Source: Brevibacillus sp042683565 (lineage in GTDB: Bacteria > Bacillota > Bacilli > Brevibacillales > Brevibacillaceae). From it: a stretch of DNA of 64,000 nt. The notes beneath the pieces are model-generated. The model made no database searches and was not told the origin of the DNA. It saw only the letters and a program-made list of their open reading frames with translations. This document shows, one piece after another, positions 34,777 through 43,212 of this stretch. The DNA lies in assembly GCF_042683565.1 (NCBI RefSeq), contig NZ_JBHUJW010000023.1, positions 62,001-126,000 of the forward strand. The letters are read 5' to 3'. Positions within the stretch are counted from its first letter, which is position 1, and every line of letters begins with the position of its first letter. Position numbers and translations under genes: made by a program.

Positions 34777-35103
34777 TCAGCACGTAAAATAGGCGATCCG
34801 GTCAAGATCCGTACCGTAATATTCCCAGCGATTGCGTCTCCAGCGATACCCCGATACGGACGTGCGGCTGATGTATACGGGATAAAACCAGAAAGAATTT
34901 CCATTTCTCATCCACAAGTAGGCATAGCGGTACAAACAAGGATAGAAACTGCCTGCGTCAATCCGGCGCGTACCTCCGTAACCGCTCGAACCTGGGGAAC
35001 TCGGCGTCCTGCCAGGCGGCGGTCCTGGCGGCGGAGGAGGAAAGCCTCCGGGTGGCGGCGGAAATCCCCCTCCAGGCGGCATGGGCGGAAAGCGATGTGA
35101 CAT
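34777..35103 (-). CDS. proline-rich small protein with aromatic C-terminus
   Basis: A 108-residue protein: residues 1-40 are Pro/Gly-rich (repeats of GGFPPPPPG type), then a compact part rich in Tyr, Trp and Arg (RYAYLWMRNGNSFWFYPVYI and RWRRNRWEYYGTDLDRIAYFTC). The ribosome binding site AGGAGG is strong. I recall similar proteins in other Bacillales, of unknown function, perhaps cell-surface or spore-coat related. No signal peptide or membrane helix is seen. It is convergent with the ytkA-like operon, with the terminator hairpin between. Confidence 0.75.
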   Translation of the reverse strand: MSHRFPPMPPGGGFPPPPGGFPPPPPGPPPGRTPSSPGSSGYGGTRRIDAGSFYPCLYRYAYLWMRNGNSFWFYPVYISRTSVSGYRWRRNRWEYYGTDLDRIAYFTC

Positions 35104-35320
35104 GACGTTTCACCTCCTACAAGTCTCCCTATAGGAAATGCAGCGAATGCGGCTATGGCATGTGCGTTTGCCGCCTGTCATTTACCTATTTTTCCGCTCC
35201 TGTCTGCTCCGCTGACATGTCATGCCTGTTCTCCCCTGTCCACGGAAAAAGGGCAACGTCTTCACGCCGCCCCAATCCCGCCTGCATCATTCGTTTTCTG
35301 ACAAGGGAAAGCCGCCCTGC

Positions 35321-36313
35321 CTAGTACGGTCGTCCGCCCATGATGAAGCGGTACTCCCAATGCGTTCCTTTGAAATCCGTGATCTTGACGCCGCCGGACT
35401 CTTTGGAGAAAGTTTGCAGCAGCTTGTCGTCTCCCATGTAGATGCCCACGTGGGTGATGCTCTGCTTCGCGACGTCGATGTTTTTGTAATCGGACTTTTT
35501 ATAGCCTTTATAGCTCATGAAAAAGACGAGGTCGCCTTTCTTCAGCTTGTTGATGTCCGTCGTATAGGAGCCGTGGCTCTTGACGTAATTGGCCTGGGAT
35601 TTGGCGCCTCCCTTGCCCATGTCGATGCCCGCTCCATCCAGATAAGCCCACATCGTAAATTCCGAGCAATCCATCGTCTTCTTGTTCGCGCGGGTCGAGC
35701 TGTACTCGTACGGCGTCCCCAGGTATTTCAAGCCAGCTTCGATGACCTTGTCGCCGATGCTGGCAGATGGCGTACCCGGGTCAGGTGTTGTTTGACCCGA
35801 ATCAGGCGTTGTCGTGCCCGAATCTGCCGGAAGCACGCGCCGCGCCCCGAGCAGCTTTTTCGTATAGTCGGCCAGATTTTTGAGGACGACGGCTTTCTGA
35901 CCTTCTGACGAGTAAACGTATTGACCGTTTCCGACGTAAATCCCCATGAAGCTCGGCGAACCTTTTCCTGTGGAGGAGAAGAACAGCAAATCGCCTTCCT
36001 GCACGTCGTTGACAGCGACTTTCTCGCCCGCTTTGTACAGCTTGGCAATCGTGTCGTCGATTTTGATTCCTACCTGCTTGTATATGTACGTTGCCAAACC
36101 TGCCGAGCCAAAAGAATTCGGACCCAATGCTCCATATTTGTAACTTTTTCCAACCAATGTCTTCGCGATCTCTGCGACTTCCGTTGCTTTTGCAGAATTT
36201 TGCGAATCTAAAGTTTGAGCTGCTGCTGCATGTCCACCTTCCGTAAACATAAGCAGGGAAGCACCCAGCATGACGGCGACACTCGACTTTCTCAACCAAT
36301 CTCGTTTCGTCAT
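35321..36313 (-). CDS. secreted NlpC/P60 protein with one degenerate and one intact domain
   Basis: A signal peptide (about residues 1-31, ends at GGHAAAA) is followed by two NlpC/P60 domains joined by a Thr/Pro/Gly/Asp linker (about 163-185). The second domain is intact: Cys216 in MDCSEF and His288 in ITHVGIYMG. In the first, the catalytic Cys is replaced by Ser70 (FGSAGLA for FDCSGL) and the His by Phe122 (PSFMGIYVG), so it probably cannot cleave and may bind peptidoglycan. The protein is likely a cell-wall endopeptidase. No LysM or SH3 domain is seen. Confidence 0.9.
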   Translation of the reverse strand: MTKRDWLRKSSVAVMLGASLLMFTEGGHAAAAQTLDSQNSAKATEVAEIAKTLVGKSYKYGALGPNSFGSAGLATYIYKQVGIKIDDTIAKLYKAGEKVAVNDVQEGDLLFFSSTGKGSPSFMGIYVGNGQYVYSSEGQKAVVLKNLADYTKKLLGARRVLPADSGTTTPDSGQTTPDPGTPSASIGDKVIEAGLKYLGTPYEYSSTRANKKTMDCSEFTMWAYLDGAGIDMGKGGAKSQANYVKSHGSYTTDINKLKKGDLVFFMSYKGYKKSDYKNIDVAKQSITHVGIYMGDDKLLQTFSKESGGVKITDFKGTHWEYRFIMGGRPY

Positions 36314-36493
36314 TCTTTCCCCTCCTGGCTGTCTATCCCAAACTATTGGGTACGGAACCAGTTTACTGGAAGAACGGACGCCCTAACAGGCTGTAAATTT
36401 TCCCAACAGAGGAATTGAATACATAGACTGATGACCAAAGCCCTAGCTGCTGCCTGGTCGTATGCGGGCTTGTCCATTCCGTCAGACATAGTC

Positions 36494-36528
36494 AAAAGCG
36501 CTCGTCCGCTTCCATGACGAGCGCATCT
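36494..36528 (-). terminator. terminator after the Mur ligase-like gene
   Basis: A perfect 9-bp stem (GCGCTCGTC / GACGAGCGC) with a 9-base loop is followed by TTTT on the minus strand. Confidence 0.8.
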
Positions 36529-36541
36529 TGCAAAAGCTGCT

Positions 36542-37723
36542 TTACTTTCGTCTCTGCCGGATTTTCGCCGTTTCCTTGCACAAAAAGAGGACAGTTTCGC
36601 CCATTCTCAGACGGTGGGAGCCTTTTACGAGAAAAGAAGTGTCCGGGCCGATGCGTTTGGCGAGCAGGCGGTGCAGCCTTGTCTTGGTTTGGCAGTGAAC
36701 GACGCGATCCGCAGGAAACCCCGAGCGGATGGCGCCGCGGGCAATATGGCGGGCGCTTCTTCCCAGCGTGTACAAGTAGTCTACATTTTTTTGGCTCAAG
36801 TAGCGGCCGACGTCTTCGTGCGCGACTACCTCGTAGTCTCCCATCTCCAGCATGCTGGCCAGTACCGCGACTTTCGTCCCGCTTGCGACCTGGCACAGCA
36901 CATCGATCGCCGCTTTGGCAGCGTCCGGGTTCGAGCTGTACGTATCGTCCAGGATTTGCACGTTGTCAGCCAGACGATAGCGAGTCAGCCTTTTGCGCTG
37001 CGCCTGAAACGACTGTAACCCTTCGCGAATGGTCTGAATGGAAAAACCGAGCTCGTCACAGACCGCAATGGCAAGCAACGCATTGTACACATTGTGCACG
37101 CCCAGCATGGGCAGGAAAAACATCTCCCGCTTCCCCCGCAGATCGCACGTGAAACGGATGCCCTGCTCGTCGACCTGAATGTCTTGCCCCTGGTAATCCG
37201 CCTCCTGGACAATGCCGATCGTAATGAACTTCCCTGCGAACGAGCCGGCGTACGGCTGCCCTTTCAGCTTGCGCGAATACGGACAGTCCATGTTGAGAAA
37301 AACCGTCCCTGTCCGCTTCATGTGGCGGATCAGCTCTGACTTCGCCATCGCGATGCCGTCCACCTCTCCGCCGAAATTGCCGATATGTGCCGTACCGACG
37401 TTCGTGATGACCCCCATCGAGGGCTGGATGATCTGGCAATGCTTTTTGATATGGCCGCTGCCCGTCATCCCGAATTCGAGAACGGCCGCTTTGTGCTCGT
37501 CTTTGATCTTTTTGGCGTGTGCGCGTGTGTTGCCCAGGAAGTTTTTGTTGTACATCGATTTATAGATGTTCCACCGCCTGCCAAGGATGGCAGCGATCAT
37601 TTCTTTCGTCGTCGTTTTCCCGGCGCTGCCGGTCACTGCGATCACAGGCTTCTGGAGAATGAGCGTCTTCGCAGGTGCCGCTTTCGCCCTTCCTCTGGCT
37701 TTGCCTTTTCCGGTGCCTCTCAC
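36542..37723 (-). CDS. MurF-like Mur ligase lacking the UDP-substrate domain
   Basis: The ATP-binding and C-terminal domains of MurF are present. The P-loop is TGSAGKTT at residues 31-38; other matches are NKNFLGNTRAH, VLEFGMTGSGHI, ITNVGTAHIGNF, MAKSELIR and, in the C-terminal domain, DDTYSSNPDAAKAAI (MurF: NANP-type motif). The N-terminal domain of MurF (about 80-100 residues), which binds the UDP-MurNAc peptide, is missing; instead the protein starts with a short basic tail (MRGTGKGKARGRAKAAPAK). It probably ligates an amino acid or dipeptide to a substrate that is not UDP-linked. The GTG at 37723 has GGAGGGAG 9 bases upstream. A CapA-family gene is divergent from it. Confidence 0.85.
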   Translation of the reverse strand: MRGTGKGKARGRAKAAPAKTLILQKPVIAVTGSAGKTTTKEMIAAILGRRWNIYKSMYNKNFLGNTRAHAKKIKDEHKAAVLEFGMTGSGHIKKHCQIIQPSMGVITNVGTAHIGNFGGEVDGIAMAKSELIRHMKRTGTVFLNMDCPYSRKLKGQPYAGSFAGKFITIGIVQEADYQGQDIQVDEQGIRFTCDLRGKREMFFLPMLGVHNVYNALLAIAVCDELGFSIQTIREGLQSFQAQRKRLTRYRLADNVQILDDTYSSNPDAAKAAIDVLCQVASGTKVAVLASMLEMGDYEVVAHEDVGRYLSQKNVDYLYTLGRSARHIARGAIRSGFPADRVVHCQTKTRLHRLLAKRIGPDTSFLVKGSHRLRMGETVLFLCKETAKIRQRRK

Positions 37724-37883
37724 GGTATGATTCTCCCTCCACTCTGCGCGCACTGTTGTCAAGGATAGTGTATGAGTGCGAGAGACAGCCTGTTTAGACC
37801 TTCATCTATGAAAACGTTCCGCTTTCATCCAAAACGAGCTGACGCTTTCCCGAATAGAGTAGAAACGAAAGAGGTGAAGCCAA

Positions 37884-38939
37884 ATGACGCGCAAAGCTAC
37901 CATCGCCGCAGTAGGCGATATTCTCATGTGGCGGGAGCAAATCGAATCCGCCTGCGTAACGGGCACCGGAAAATATTCGTTTGCGGAAATGTTCGCGCCC
38001 GTCGCTGCCATCCTGCAAGGCGCTGATTTGACAATCGGCAATCTGGAGACGACTTTTTCCGGCAAGACACAGCCCTATCAAATCGGCTCTGCCCGCACAG
38101 GCTACCCCCGGTTCAACTGCCCCGACGAGTTGGCGCGCGACTTGCGGCAAGCAGGCTTCGACGTTCTGACGACGGTCAACAACCACTGTCTGGACGGCGG
38201 CCCCCAGGGTCTGTTGCGTACGCTCGACGTGCTCGATCAGCACGGGATCGCACATACGGGGACGTACCGCAGTCCGCAGGAAGCTTCCAGCCACCTGATC
38301 CGCGACGTGAACGGCATCCGCATCGGCATCCTGGCCTATACGTACGGCACGAACAAGCAGCAGGTACCTGCCGATCAGCCGTGGCTCGTCAATCTGCTGC
38401 AGCAATCCGCCGTGGAGCAGGACATCTCCCGGCTGCGCCCACAGGTCGATCTGCTGATCGTCTGCCTTCACTTCGGCGTAGAATTTCGCTTTACTCCGAC
38501 GCAAAAGCAGCGCTGTCTGGCGCAAGCCCTCCTGGAGCGGGGTGCGGATGTCATACTCGGCGCCCATCCCCACGTCCTCCAGCCGGTAACCACACCGCTG
38601 ATCGCCACGGCAACCGGCGGGAAACGGCGCACGCTGGTAGCCTATTCGCTGGGGAACTTCACTTCAGAGCGCATGCTCTCCTACGACCATTCCCAATGCG
38701 GCGCGATCCTGCGCTTTTCCGTGGAAAAAAGCGCGCAGGGGCAGACTGCGATCACCGGCATCTCGGTAATCCCGACTTACTCGCAGCGCTATATCGCAGG
38801 AGGCCGCGTACGCTATCGCGTCGTTTTGCTGCGCGCGTATTTGCGCAGACCCGATCGGCATGTGACACTGCGCTCCCGGCGCAGGCTGCAGCAGCTGTGG
38901 GCGCGCGTGGTGCAGATTGTGGGGAGGCGGTTTCTATAA
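37884..38939 (+). CDS. CapA family protein (PGA_cap metallophosphatase)
   Basis: CapA-type proteins work in poly-gamma-glutamate production and capsule attachment. Family motifs are visible in order: AAVGDILMW, TIGNLETTFSG, NNHCLDGG, VCLHFGVEF, GAHPHVLQP and AYSLGNFTS. There is no signal peptide or membrane segment, unlike the anchored PgsA/CapA of B. subtilis, so it may be cytoplasmic. The C-terminal 40 residues are Arg-rich. It is divergent from the Mur ligase-like gene with a 160-base gap; the two may form a unit for making a poly-amino acid or peptide. Confidence 0.88.
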   Translation: MTRKATIAAVGDILMWREQIESACVTGTGKYSFAEMFAPVAAILQGADLTIGNLETTFSGKTQPYQIGSARTGYPRFNCPDELARDLRQAGFDVLTTVNNHCLDGGPQGLLRTLDVLDQHGIAHTGTYRSPQEASSHLIRDVNGIRIGILAYTYGTNKQQVPADQPWLVNLLQQSAVEQDISRLRPQVDLLIVCLHFGVEFRFTPTQKQRCLAQALLERGADVILGAHPHVLQPVTTPLIATATGGKRRTLVAYSLGNFTSERMLSYDHSQCGAILRFSVEKSAQGQTAITGISVIPTYSQRYIAGGRVRYRVVLLRAYLRRPDRHVTLRSRRRLQQLWARVVQIVGRRFL

Positions 38940-39021
38940 CTTCTTCCCCTATCTCGTAACGGCAAAGCGAAAAATTCGCCCGGATTTAGAAGAAAGCATT
39001 CCCAATCGATTCGGTCGAGAT

Positions 39022-39055
39022 AAAAAAAGAGTACGATTGTCAGCACAATCGCACC
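39022..39055 (-). terminator. terminator after carD
   Basis: On the minus strand CGATTGT and ACAATCG (7-bp stem, 4-base loop) are followed by TACTCTTTTTTT. Confidence 0.75.
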
Positions 39056-39125
39056 CTGCCCTTATGAAAAAACTTGTCTGCGCCAAGCCTTCATCGCACT
39101 TATCATAGACATGAATCTGGTAACA

Positions 39126-39626
39126 TCACGGAGACACTTTGACGATTTCCCTGGCACTCGCCTGCCTGAGCACCTCTTTCGCCTCTTCGCGATCCAGCCC
39201 GCGGACAAGCTCGATCTCGCTGATCAGGTTCAGCGTCGCGTTGTCCAGCATGATTTTGTCGCTCGTCCCCAGCACCTTGTGCTTGCTGAGCGCCTGCAAA
39301 TCGCGAACGACTTCGGCTCCTGCAATGATGTCGCCGCTCTTCAGCTTTTCCGTATTCAGCTTGCAGCGTTGAGTCCCATTTACGCTCAGGTCGGGTTTCC
39401 CATTCCGGAAGACCGCAAGTGCCTGTTCCAACGTCTGTTCGTCGACAATCTTGCGAATTCCCAAAGCGGACATTTTTTCAACAGGAACCATGATGTCAAG
39501 CTCCTTCAACAGCATGTGCAGCACAAAATAGAGATGCTTTTCCCCCAGGAACTCTTTTTCCTCCATTGCCTCGATGATGCCTGCACCGTGCATTGGATAA
39601 AAAATCTTGTCTCCAACTTGAAACAT
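39126..39626 (-). CDS. CarD family transcriptional regulator
   Basis: CarD/CdnL proteins bind RNA polymerase beta and stabilise open promoter complexes. The N-terminal RNA polymerase interaction domain is seen in MFQVGDKIFYPMHGAGII and YFVLHMLLKELDIMVPVEK; the rest is helical, ending in DREEAKEVLRQAS. Length 166. ATG at 39626 follows AGGAGGTG. The upstream 280 bases are AT-rich and carry no gene. Confidence 0.93.
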   Translation of the reverse strand: MFQVGDKIFYPMHGAGIIEAMEEKEFLGEKHLYFVLHMLLKELDIMVPVEKMSALGIRKIVDEQTLEQALAVFRNGKPDLSVNGTQRCKLNTEKLKSGDIIAGAEVVRDLQALSKHKVLGTSDKIMLDNATLNLISEIELVRGLDREEAKEVLRQASAREIVKVSP

Positions 39627-39907
39627 TAGTCCACCTCCTGTGCTTCCATCCTCTCCATTATATCACGATGCAGAAAATAAAATTATTAATTTTATCATAA
39701 ACAAATATTTATAGTCAATAAATTTTATTGTATAAATTTCCTGTTCGAGCATTCTTTCCCCTGGCTGGAAAAATAGCAGGCTTCCACGCTCTTTCCGGCT
39801 GGCAATGCCGCTTGCAAGCACTTGGCAAAGTGCAGGGAAGAAAAGGATTCCGGGAGGTTTTGCGGAAGTAATGGTCTGAACTTTACCAACAGGAGGAGTG
39901 GGGACTT
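39627..39907. other. AT-rich divergent intergenic region
   Basis: The 281 bases between carD and the MBL gene have a strongly AT-rich core (about 39660-39740, with TTATTAATTTTAT and similar) and must hold both promoters. I see several AT-rich -10-like boxes but none that can be assigned with confidence, and no gene or RNA. Confidence 0.5.
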
Positions 39908-40579
39908 TTGTCAGGGATCAAAACAATCAAACTCGAGATGAAAATGGACAGCGGGGTATTCGTCGTCCATACAGCAGTGCTGTGGGATGAAGCGGGAGCC
40001 GTGCTCGTCGATACGGGAATTGGCGGACAACTGGCATTGATTCAAAGCGTACTGGAGCAGGAGGGCATACCTTTCGACACGCTGCATACGGTTATCATCA
40101 CCCATCAGGACCGCGACCATATCGGCAGTCTTCCTGAAATCGTCGCCGCGCGCGAGGGAAGCATCCAGGTCCTGGCTCACGAAGCGGCTGTGCCGTACAT
40201 CGCGGGAGAAATTCCGCTGCTCAAAAGCGGGACGACCGTCACTCCGGTAAAAGTCGACCGCGTCCTGCAAGACGGCGAAATCCTCCCCATTTGGGGCGGC
40301 ATTCAGGTGATCCATACCCCCGGACATACACCTGACCATCTATCGCTGTACCATCTTCCCAGCAAAACGCTGATCGCCGGAGATGCGCTCACCGCCGAGA
40401 ACGGTGTGCTCCAGCCGTTCAATCCCGTGTTTACACTAGACAAAGCGACCGCCGTAGACTCCATCGCCAAGCTGCTCTCGCTGGACATCGCGACGGTCAT
40501 CGCCTATCACGGAGGAGTCTGCACAGACCAGATCCAGGAGCGTCTCGCGCAAATCGTCGAAACGACACCCCGCGCCTGA
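39908..40579 (+). CDS. MBL-fold metallo-hydrolase
   Basis: A metallo-beta-lactamase-fold enzyme. The metal-binding motif HQDRDHIGS (HxDxDH type), the Pro-His of IHTPGHTPDHLS and IAGDAL are all seen; at 223 residues it is of glyoxalase II/Bx-lactamase size. The substrate is unknown. The TTG start at 39908 is preceded by AGGAGG with 11-base spacing. Confidence 0.88.
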   Translation: MSGIKTIKLEMKMDSGVFVVHTAVLWDEAGAVLVDTGIGGQLALIQSVLEQEGIPFDTLHTVIITHQDRDHIGSLPEIVAAREGSIQVLAHEAAVPYIAGEIPLLKSGTTVTPVKVDRVLQDGEILPIWGGIQVIHTPGHTPDHLSLYHLPSKTLIAGDALTAENGVLQPFNPVFTLDKATAVDSIAKLLSLDIATVIAYHGGVCTDQIQERLAQIVETTPRA

Positions 40580-40583
40580 CAAA

Positions 40584-40634
40584 AAACAAACAACCAGCCG
40601 TTACACCCTTTTTCGTGTACGGACTGGTTGTTTT
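40584..40634. terminator. bidirectional terminator between the MBL and DMT genes
   Basis: A long stem (AAACAACCAG...CCGTTACAC pairing with GTGTACGG...CTGGTTGTTT) has A/T runs at both ends, so it can act for the convergent genes on both strands. Confidence 0.85.
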
Positions 40635-40639
40635 TGCTC

Positions 40640-41101
40640 TTACGCTGTCGCATCCTGCTTCTGGCGTGCGCCCCCTGCTTTGAAGACGACAACGCCACCC
40701 GCGATGACCAGCACACCGAGCAGGTGCTGGTACGTGAAAGGAATCCTGCTGAGCCCCAGCCACCCGAGCGAATCCATCAGTAAGGCTGAGCCGAGCTGGG
40801 AGGTTAGCACGATTGAAACCGCATATGTCGGCCCCAGCTGGCGAATCGCCTGCATGATACACGTGACCACCCCTACTCCAAGCAGGCCGCTGCACCAGAA
40901 CCACGGCTGCATGTGAGACAGCGTGAACAGTTGGTTTCCTTCCAGCAGCAGACCCAGCACGAGCGACGCCAAACCGCCCGTACCCAGTACCAAAGCGGTA
41001 GTCGTCCAAGACCCGACCCGTTCGTTCACCCGGCTGTTGAAAATATTTTGCAGGCTCACAAGCGAACCTGCGAGCAAAGCCAGCACCATTCCTGCAACCA
41101 C
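40640..41101 (-). CDS. DUF606/YdcZ-family DMT transporter, subunit A
   Basis: A 153-residue protein with five predicted membrane helices, of the short DMT (YdcZ, DUF606) family. Landmarks are LVSLQNIFNSRVNERVG, QLGPTYAVSIVLTSQLGSALLMD and LLGVLVIAGGVVV. Start GTG at 41101. A second paralogue is two genes upstream at 41885; the two may pair as a heterodimer. The transported substrate is unknown. Confidence 0.82.
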   Translation of the reverse strand: MVAGMVLALLAGSLVSLQNIFNSRVNERVGSWTTTALVLGTGGLASLVLGLLLEGNQLFTLSHMQPWFWCSGLLGVGVVTCIMQAIRQLGPTYAVSIVLTSQLGSALLMDSLGWLGLSRIPFTYQHLLGVLVIAGGVVVFKAGGARQKQDATA

Positions 41102-41141
41102 ACATCCCCACTCCTCGTCTCCGTCTTTATTCTCCTGCCTC

Positions 41142-41840
41142 TTACTCGTACACGTTTTGCCCTGCCAGCGCCCGCAGGCCGTCCCTGTCTGTGATCACGA
41201 TGGCCCCTTGCTGCCGCTCGACCAGTCCGTCCGCAACAAACTGCCGCAAGACCCTGTTCAGATGGCGATAGCTGGTGCCGATCAAATGCGCAACATCCAC
41301 CATGTCCGCCGCATGCAGCTGTCCATTCACCTTTGCATCGGTATCGTCGAAGGAGACAGACAACAGGTAGCTCGCCAGCCGCACCTCGACCGGATACAGC
41401 AGATTGAAACTCATGGAGGATGACTTCGCGTAAAACTTTTTCGTGATGTGGTCGAGCAAAAATTGTAGCAGTTGCGGGTCCCCCTCCCCGTATTTGCGCA
41501 GCCAGCGATGCTGAATGCCGAGCATGAGCACCGGCGATACCGCCTCCACAGTGTTAACAATATCGGTTCCCCGCACGTATTCGATGTCTCCGATCAGCTC
41601 AAGCGGCGTCTTGAACGAGAGGATCAGTGTCCTGCCCTCCGCCGATGTCGTATAGATTTTCAGCTTTCCCTTCACCAGCACGTACAGATGCGTCGCAGCT
41701 TCCCCCTGCGTGCACACCTTCTCCCCTTGCTCGAAGCTGTACAAGGACAGGTGCGACTGGATTTGCCCGGAAAAGACCGAGTCCATCTGGAAAGCCCGCA
41801 AGTAATGACGCACCTGCTCCAAATCGTGATGTTCTTTCAT
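41142..41840 (-). CDS. Crp/Fnr family transcriptional regulator
   Basis: An N-terminal cNMP-binding-type cupin (CTQGEAATHLYVLVKGKLKIYTTSAEGR) and a C-terminal helix-turn-helix (MVDVAHLIGTSYRHLNRVLRQF). No Fe-S Cys cluster as in Fnr is evident. It sits between two DUF606 transporter genes and probably controls them. ATG at 41840 has GGAGGGAGTGG upstream; an alternative GTG at 41888 overlaps the upstream gene's stop by GTGA and would add 16 residues. Confidence 0.87.
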   Translation of the reverse strand: MKEHHDLEQVRHYLRAFQMDSVFSGQIQSHLSLYSFEQGEKVCTQGEAATHLYVLVKGKLKIYTTSAEGRTLILSFKTPLELIGDIEYVRGTDIVNTVEAVSPVLMLGIQHRWLRKYGEGDPQLLQFLLDHITKKFYAKSSSMSFNLLYPVEVRLASYLLSVSFDDTDAKVNGQLHAADMVDVAHLIGTSYRHLNRVLRQFVADGLVERQQGAIVITDRDGLRALAGQNVYE

Positions 41841-41884
41841 GACTCCCACTCCCTCCATGTCTCCTGCTGCCCGGGCAGAGCCTT

Positions 41885-42319
41885 TCACGACAGCTTCAGA
41901 ATCACGATACCCGCGAGCATCATAGCGATGCCGAGCAACTGCGGGAGCCTCATCCGCTGCCGCACCACTCCGAACCAGCCGTTACTGTCGATCAGAAAAG
42001 TCAGGCACAGTTGGGAAATCAGCAAAGCCGATACTGTCAGTGTCACCCCGATCTGCTGAATCGCCGTGACATTGCTGAAAACAATGATCGCTCCAAAAGA
42101 CCCGCCCGTCAAATACAGCCGCTTCACTTTCCGCAAGCCCCGCCAGTCTGTATCCCGCACGAGCAGCATCACCAAAAAGGCCGCCGCAAATCCCGTAAAC
42201 TGGGTAATCGTCGCCGTTTGCCATGTGCCGATGCTCGCGCTGATAGCGGCGTTCGCTGCTCCTTGCAGGGTGAGCAGGGCACCGGCTGCCAGCGCAAACA
42301 AAAATCCTTTCACGCTCAT
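41885..42319 (-). CDS. DUF606/YdcZ-family DMT transporter, subunit B
   Basis: A paralogue of the gene at 40640, with five membrane helices and the family segments LLTLQGAANAAISASIG, QQIGVTLTVSALLISQLCLTFLID and LLGIAMMLAGIVILK. ATG at 42319 is preferred as the GGGGG site is properly spaced; ATG at 42328 is 3 codons earlier. First gene of the three-gene unit. Confidence 0.8.
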   Translation of the reverse strand: MSVKGFLFALAAGALLTLQGAANAAISASIGTWQTATITQFTGFAAAFLVMLLVRDTDWRGLRKVKRLYLTGGSFGAIIVFSNVTAIQQIGVTLTVSALLISQLCLTFLIDSNGWFGVVRQRMRLPQLLGIAMMLAGIVILKLS

Positions 42320-42414
42320 GGTTGTCATTTCCCCCGCGAATTTTCTTTTTCTCTAGTAAAAGATAGAATTTCGTTCGAGGAAAGGACATATGTCCCCGGC
42401 ATCCTGGATGCACG

Positions 42415-42445
42415 CAAAAAAGGGCACCTGAAGTAACAGGCACCC
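42415..42445 (-). terminator. terminator after sigK
   Basis: A perfect 9-bp stem (GGGTGCCTG / CAGGTGCCC) with a 6-base loop is followed by TTTTTT on the minus strand, 22 bases after the sigK stop. Confidence 0.85.
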
Positions 42446-42467
42446 CGCCGGCCAGCTGTTCCGTTCG

Positions 42468-43178
42468 TTATCTCCCTTGCGTCTGTTTGGTGCGGTAAAA
42501 CTCGTTAAACAGCTTCATCAACGCCCGTTTCTCGATCCGCGACACATACGAGCGCGAGATGCCCAGTTCACGGGCAATTTCCCGCTGCGTCTTTTCTTTG
42601 TCCTGATCGAGGCCGAATCTGCCGATGATCACTTCTTTTTCCCGATCGTCGAGGATGTGGATATGCTGGTAGATCTTGTTGGACTCCAGCTTGAGCTGCA
42701 CCGCATCCACGACTTCATCCGTCTCCGTGCCAAGGACGTCGATCAGGGTAATTTCGTTCCCTTCTTTGTCCGTCCCGATCGGATCGTGCAAGGAAACGTC
42801 TTTCTTCGTCTTTTTCAAGCTGCGAAGATGCATGAGGATTTCATTTTCAATACAACGCGCTGCGTACGTCGCCAGCTTGGTGCCTTTTTCCACCTGGTAG
42901 CTCTCGATCGCCTTGATCAAACCGATCGTCCCGATGGAGATCAGGTCTTCGCTGTCTTCACCAGTGTTTTCAAATTTCTTGACGATGTGCGCGACCAGCC
43001 GCAGGTTGTGCTCGATCAGCTTGTTGCGGGCATACGGGTCGCCTTTTGCCATCAGACGCAAATACTTTTCTTCCTCCGTGTCAGTGAGCGGTTGCGGAAA
43101 GGCATTGTTCTTGACATACGCCACGAACATCAGAAGTTCTTTGAAAACCAACGAGAGTGCCGCAATCAGGCTGGACAT
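42468..43178 (-). CDS. sigK: sporulation sigma factor sigma-K, uninterrupted
   Basis: Sigma-K directs late mother-cell transcription in sporulation. The gene is whole: a pro-sequence (MSSLIAALSLVFKELLMFVAYVKNNAFPQ), region 2 (ARNKLIEHNLRLVAHIVKKF, EDLISIGTIGLIKAIESY), and the region 4 helix-turn-helix (TQREIARELGISRSYVSRIEKRAL). No skin-type element interrupts it, unlike B. subtilis strain 168. ATG at 43178 follows GGAGGTGGCAGCC and encodes the hydrophobic pro-sequence removed by SpoIVFB. Confidence 0.96.
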   Translation of the reverse strand: MSSLIAALSLVFKELLMFVAYVKNNAFPQPLTDTEEEKYLRLMAKGDPYARNKLIEHNLRLVAHIVKKFENTGEDSEDLISIGTIGLIKAIESYQVEKGTKLATYAARCIENEILMHLRSLKKTKKDVSLHDPIGTDKEGNEITLIDVLGTETDEVVDAVQLKLESNKIYQHIHILDDREKEVIIGRFGLDQDKEKTQREIARELGISRSYVSRIEKRALMKLFNEFYRTKQTQGR

Positions 43179-43212
43179 GGCTGCCACCTCCACGTCTGGG
43201 ATAGCTTACTCC

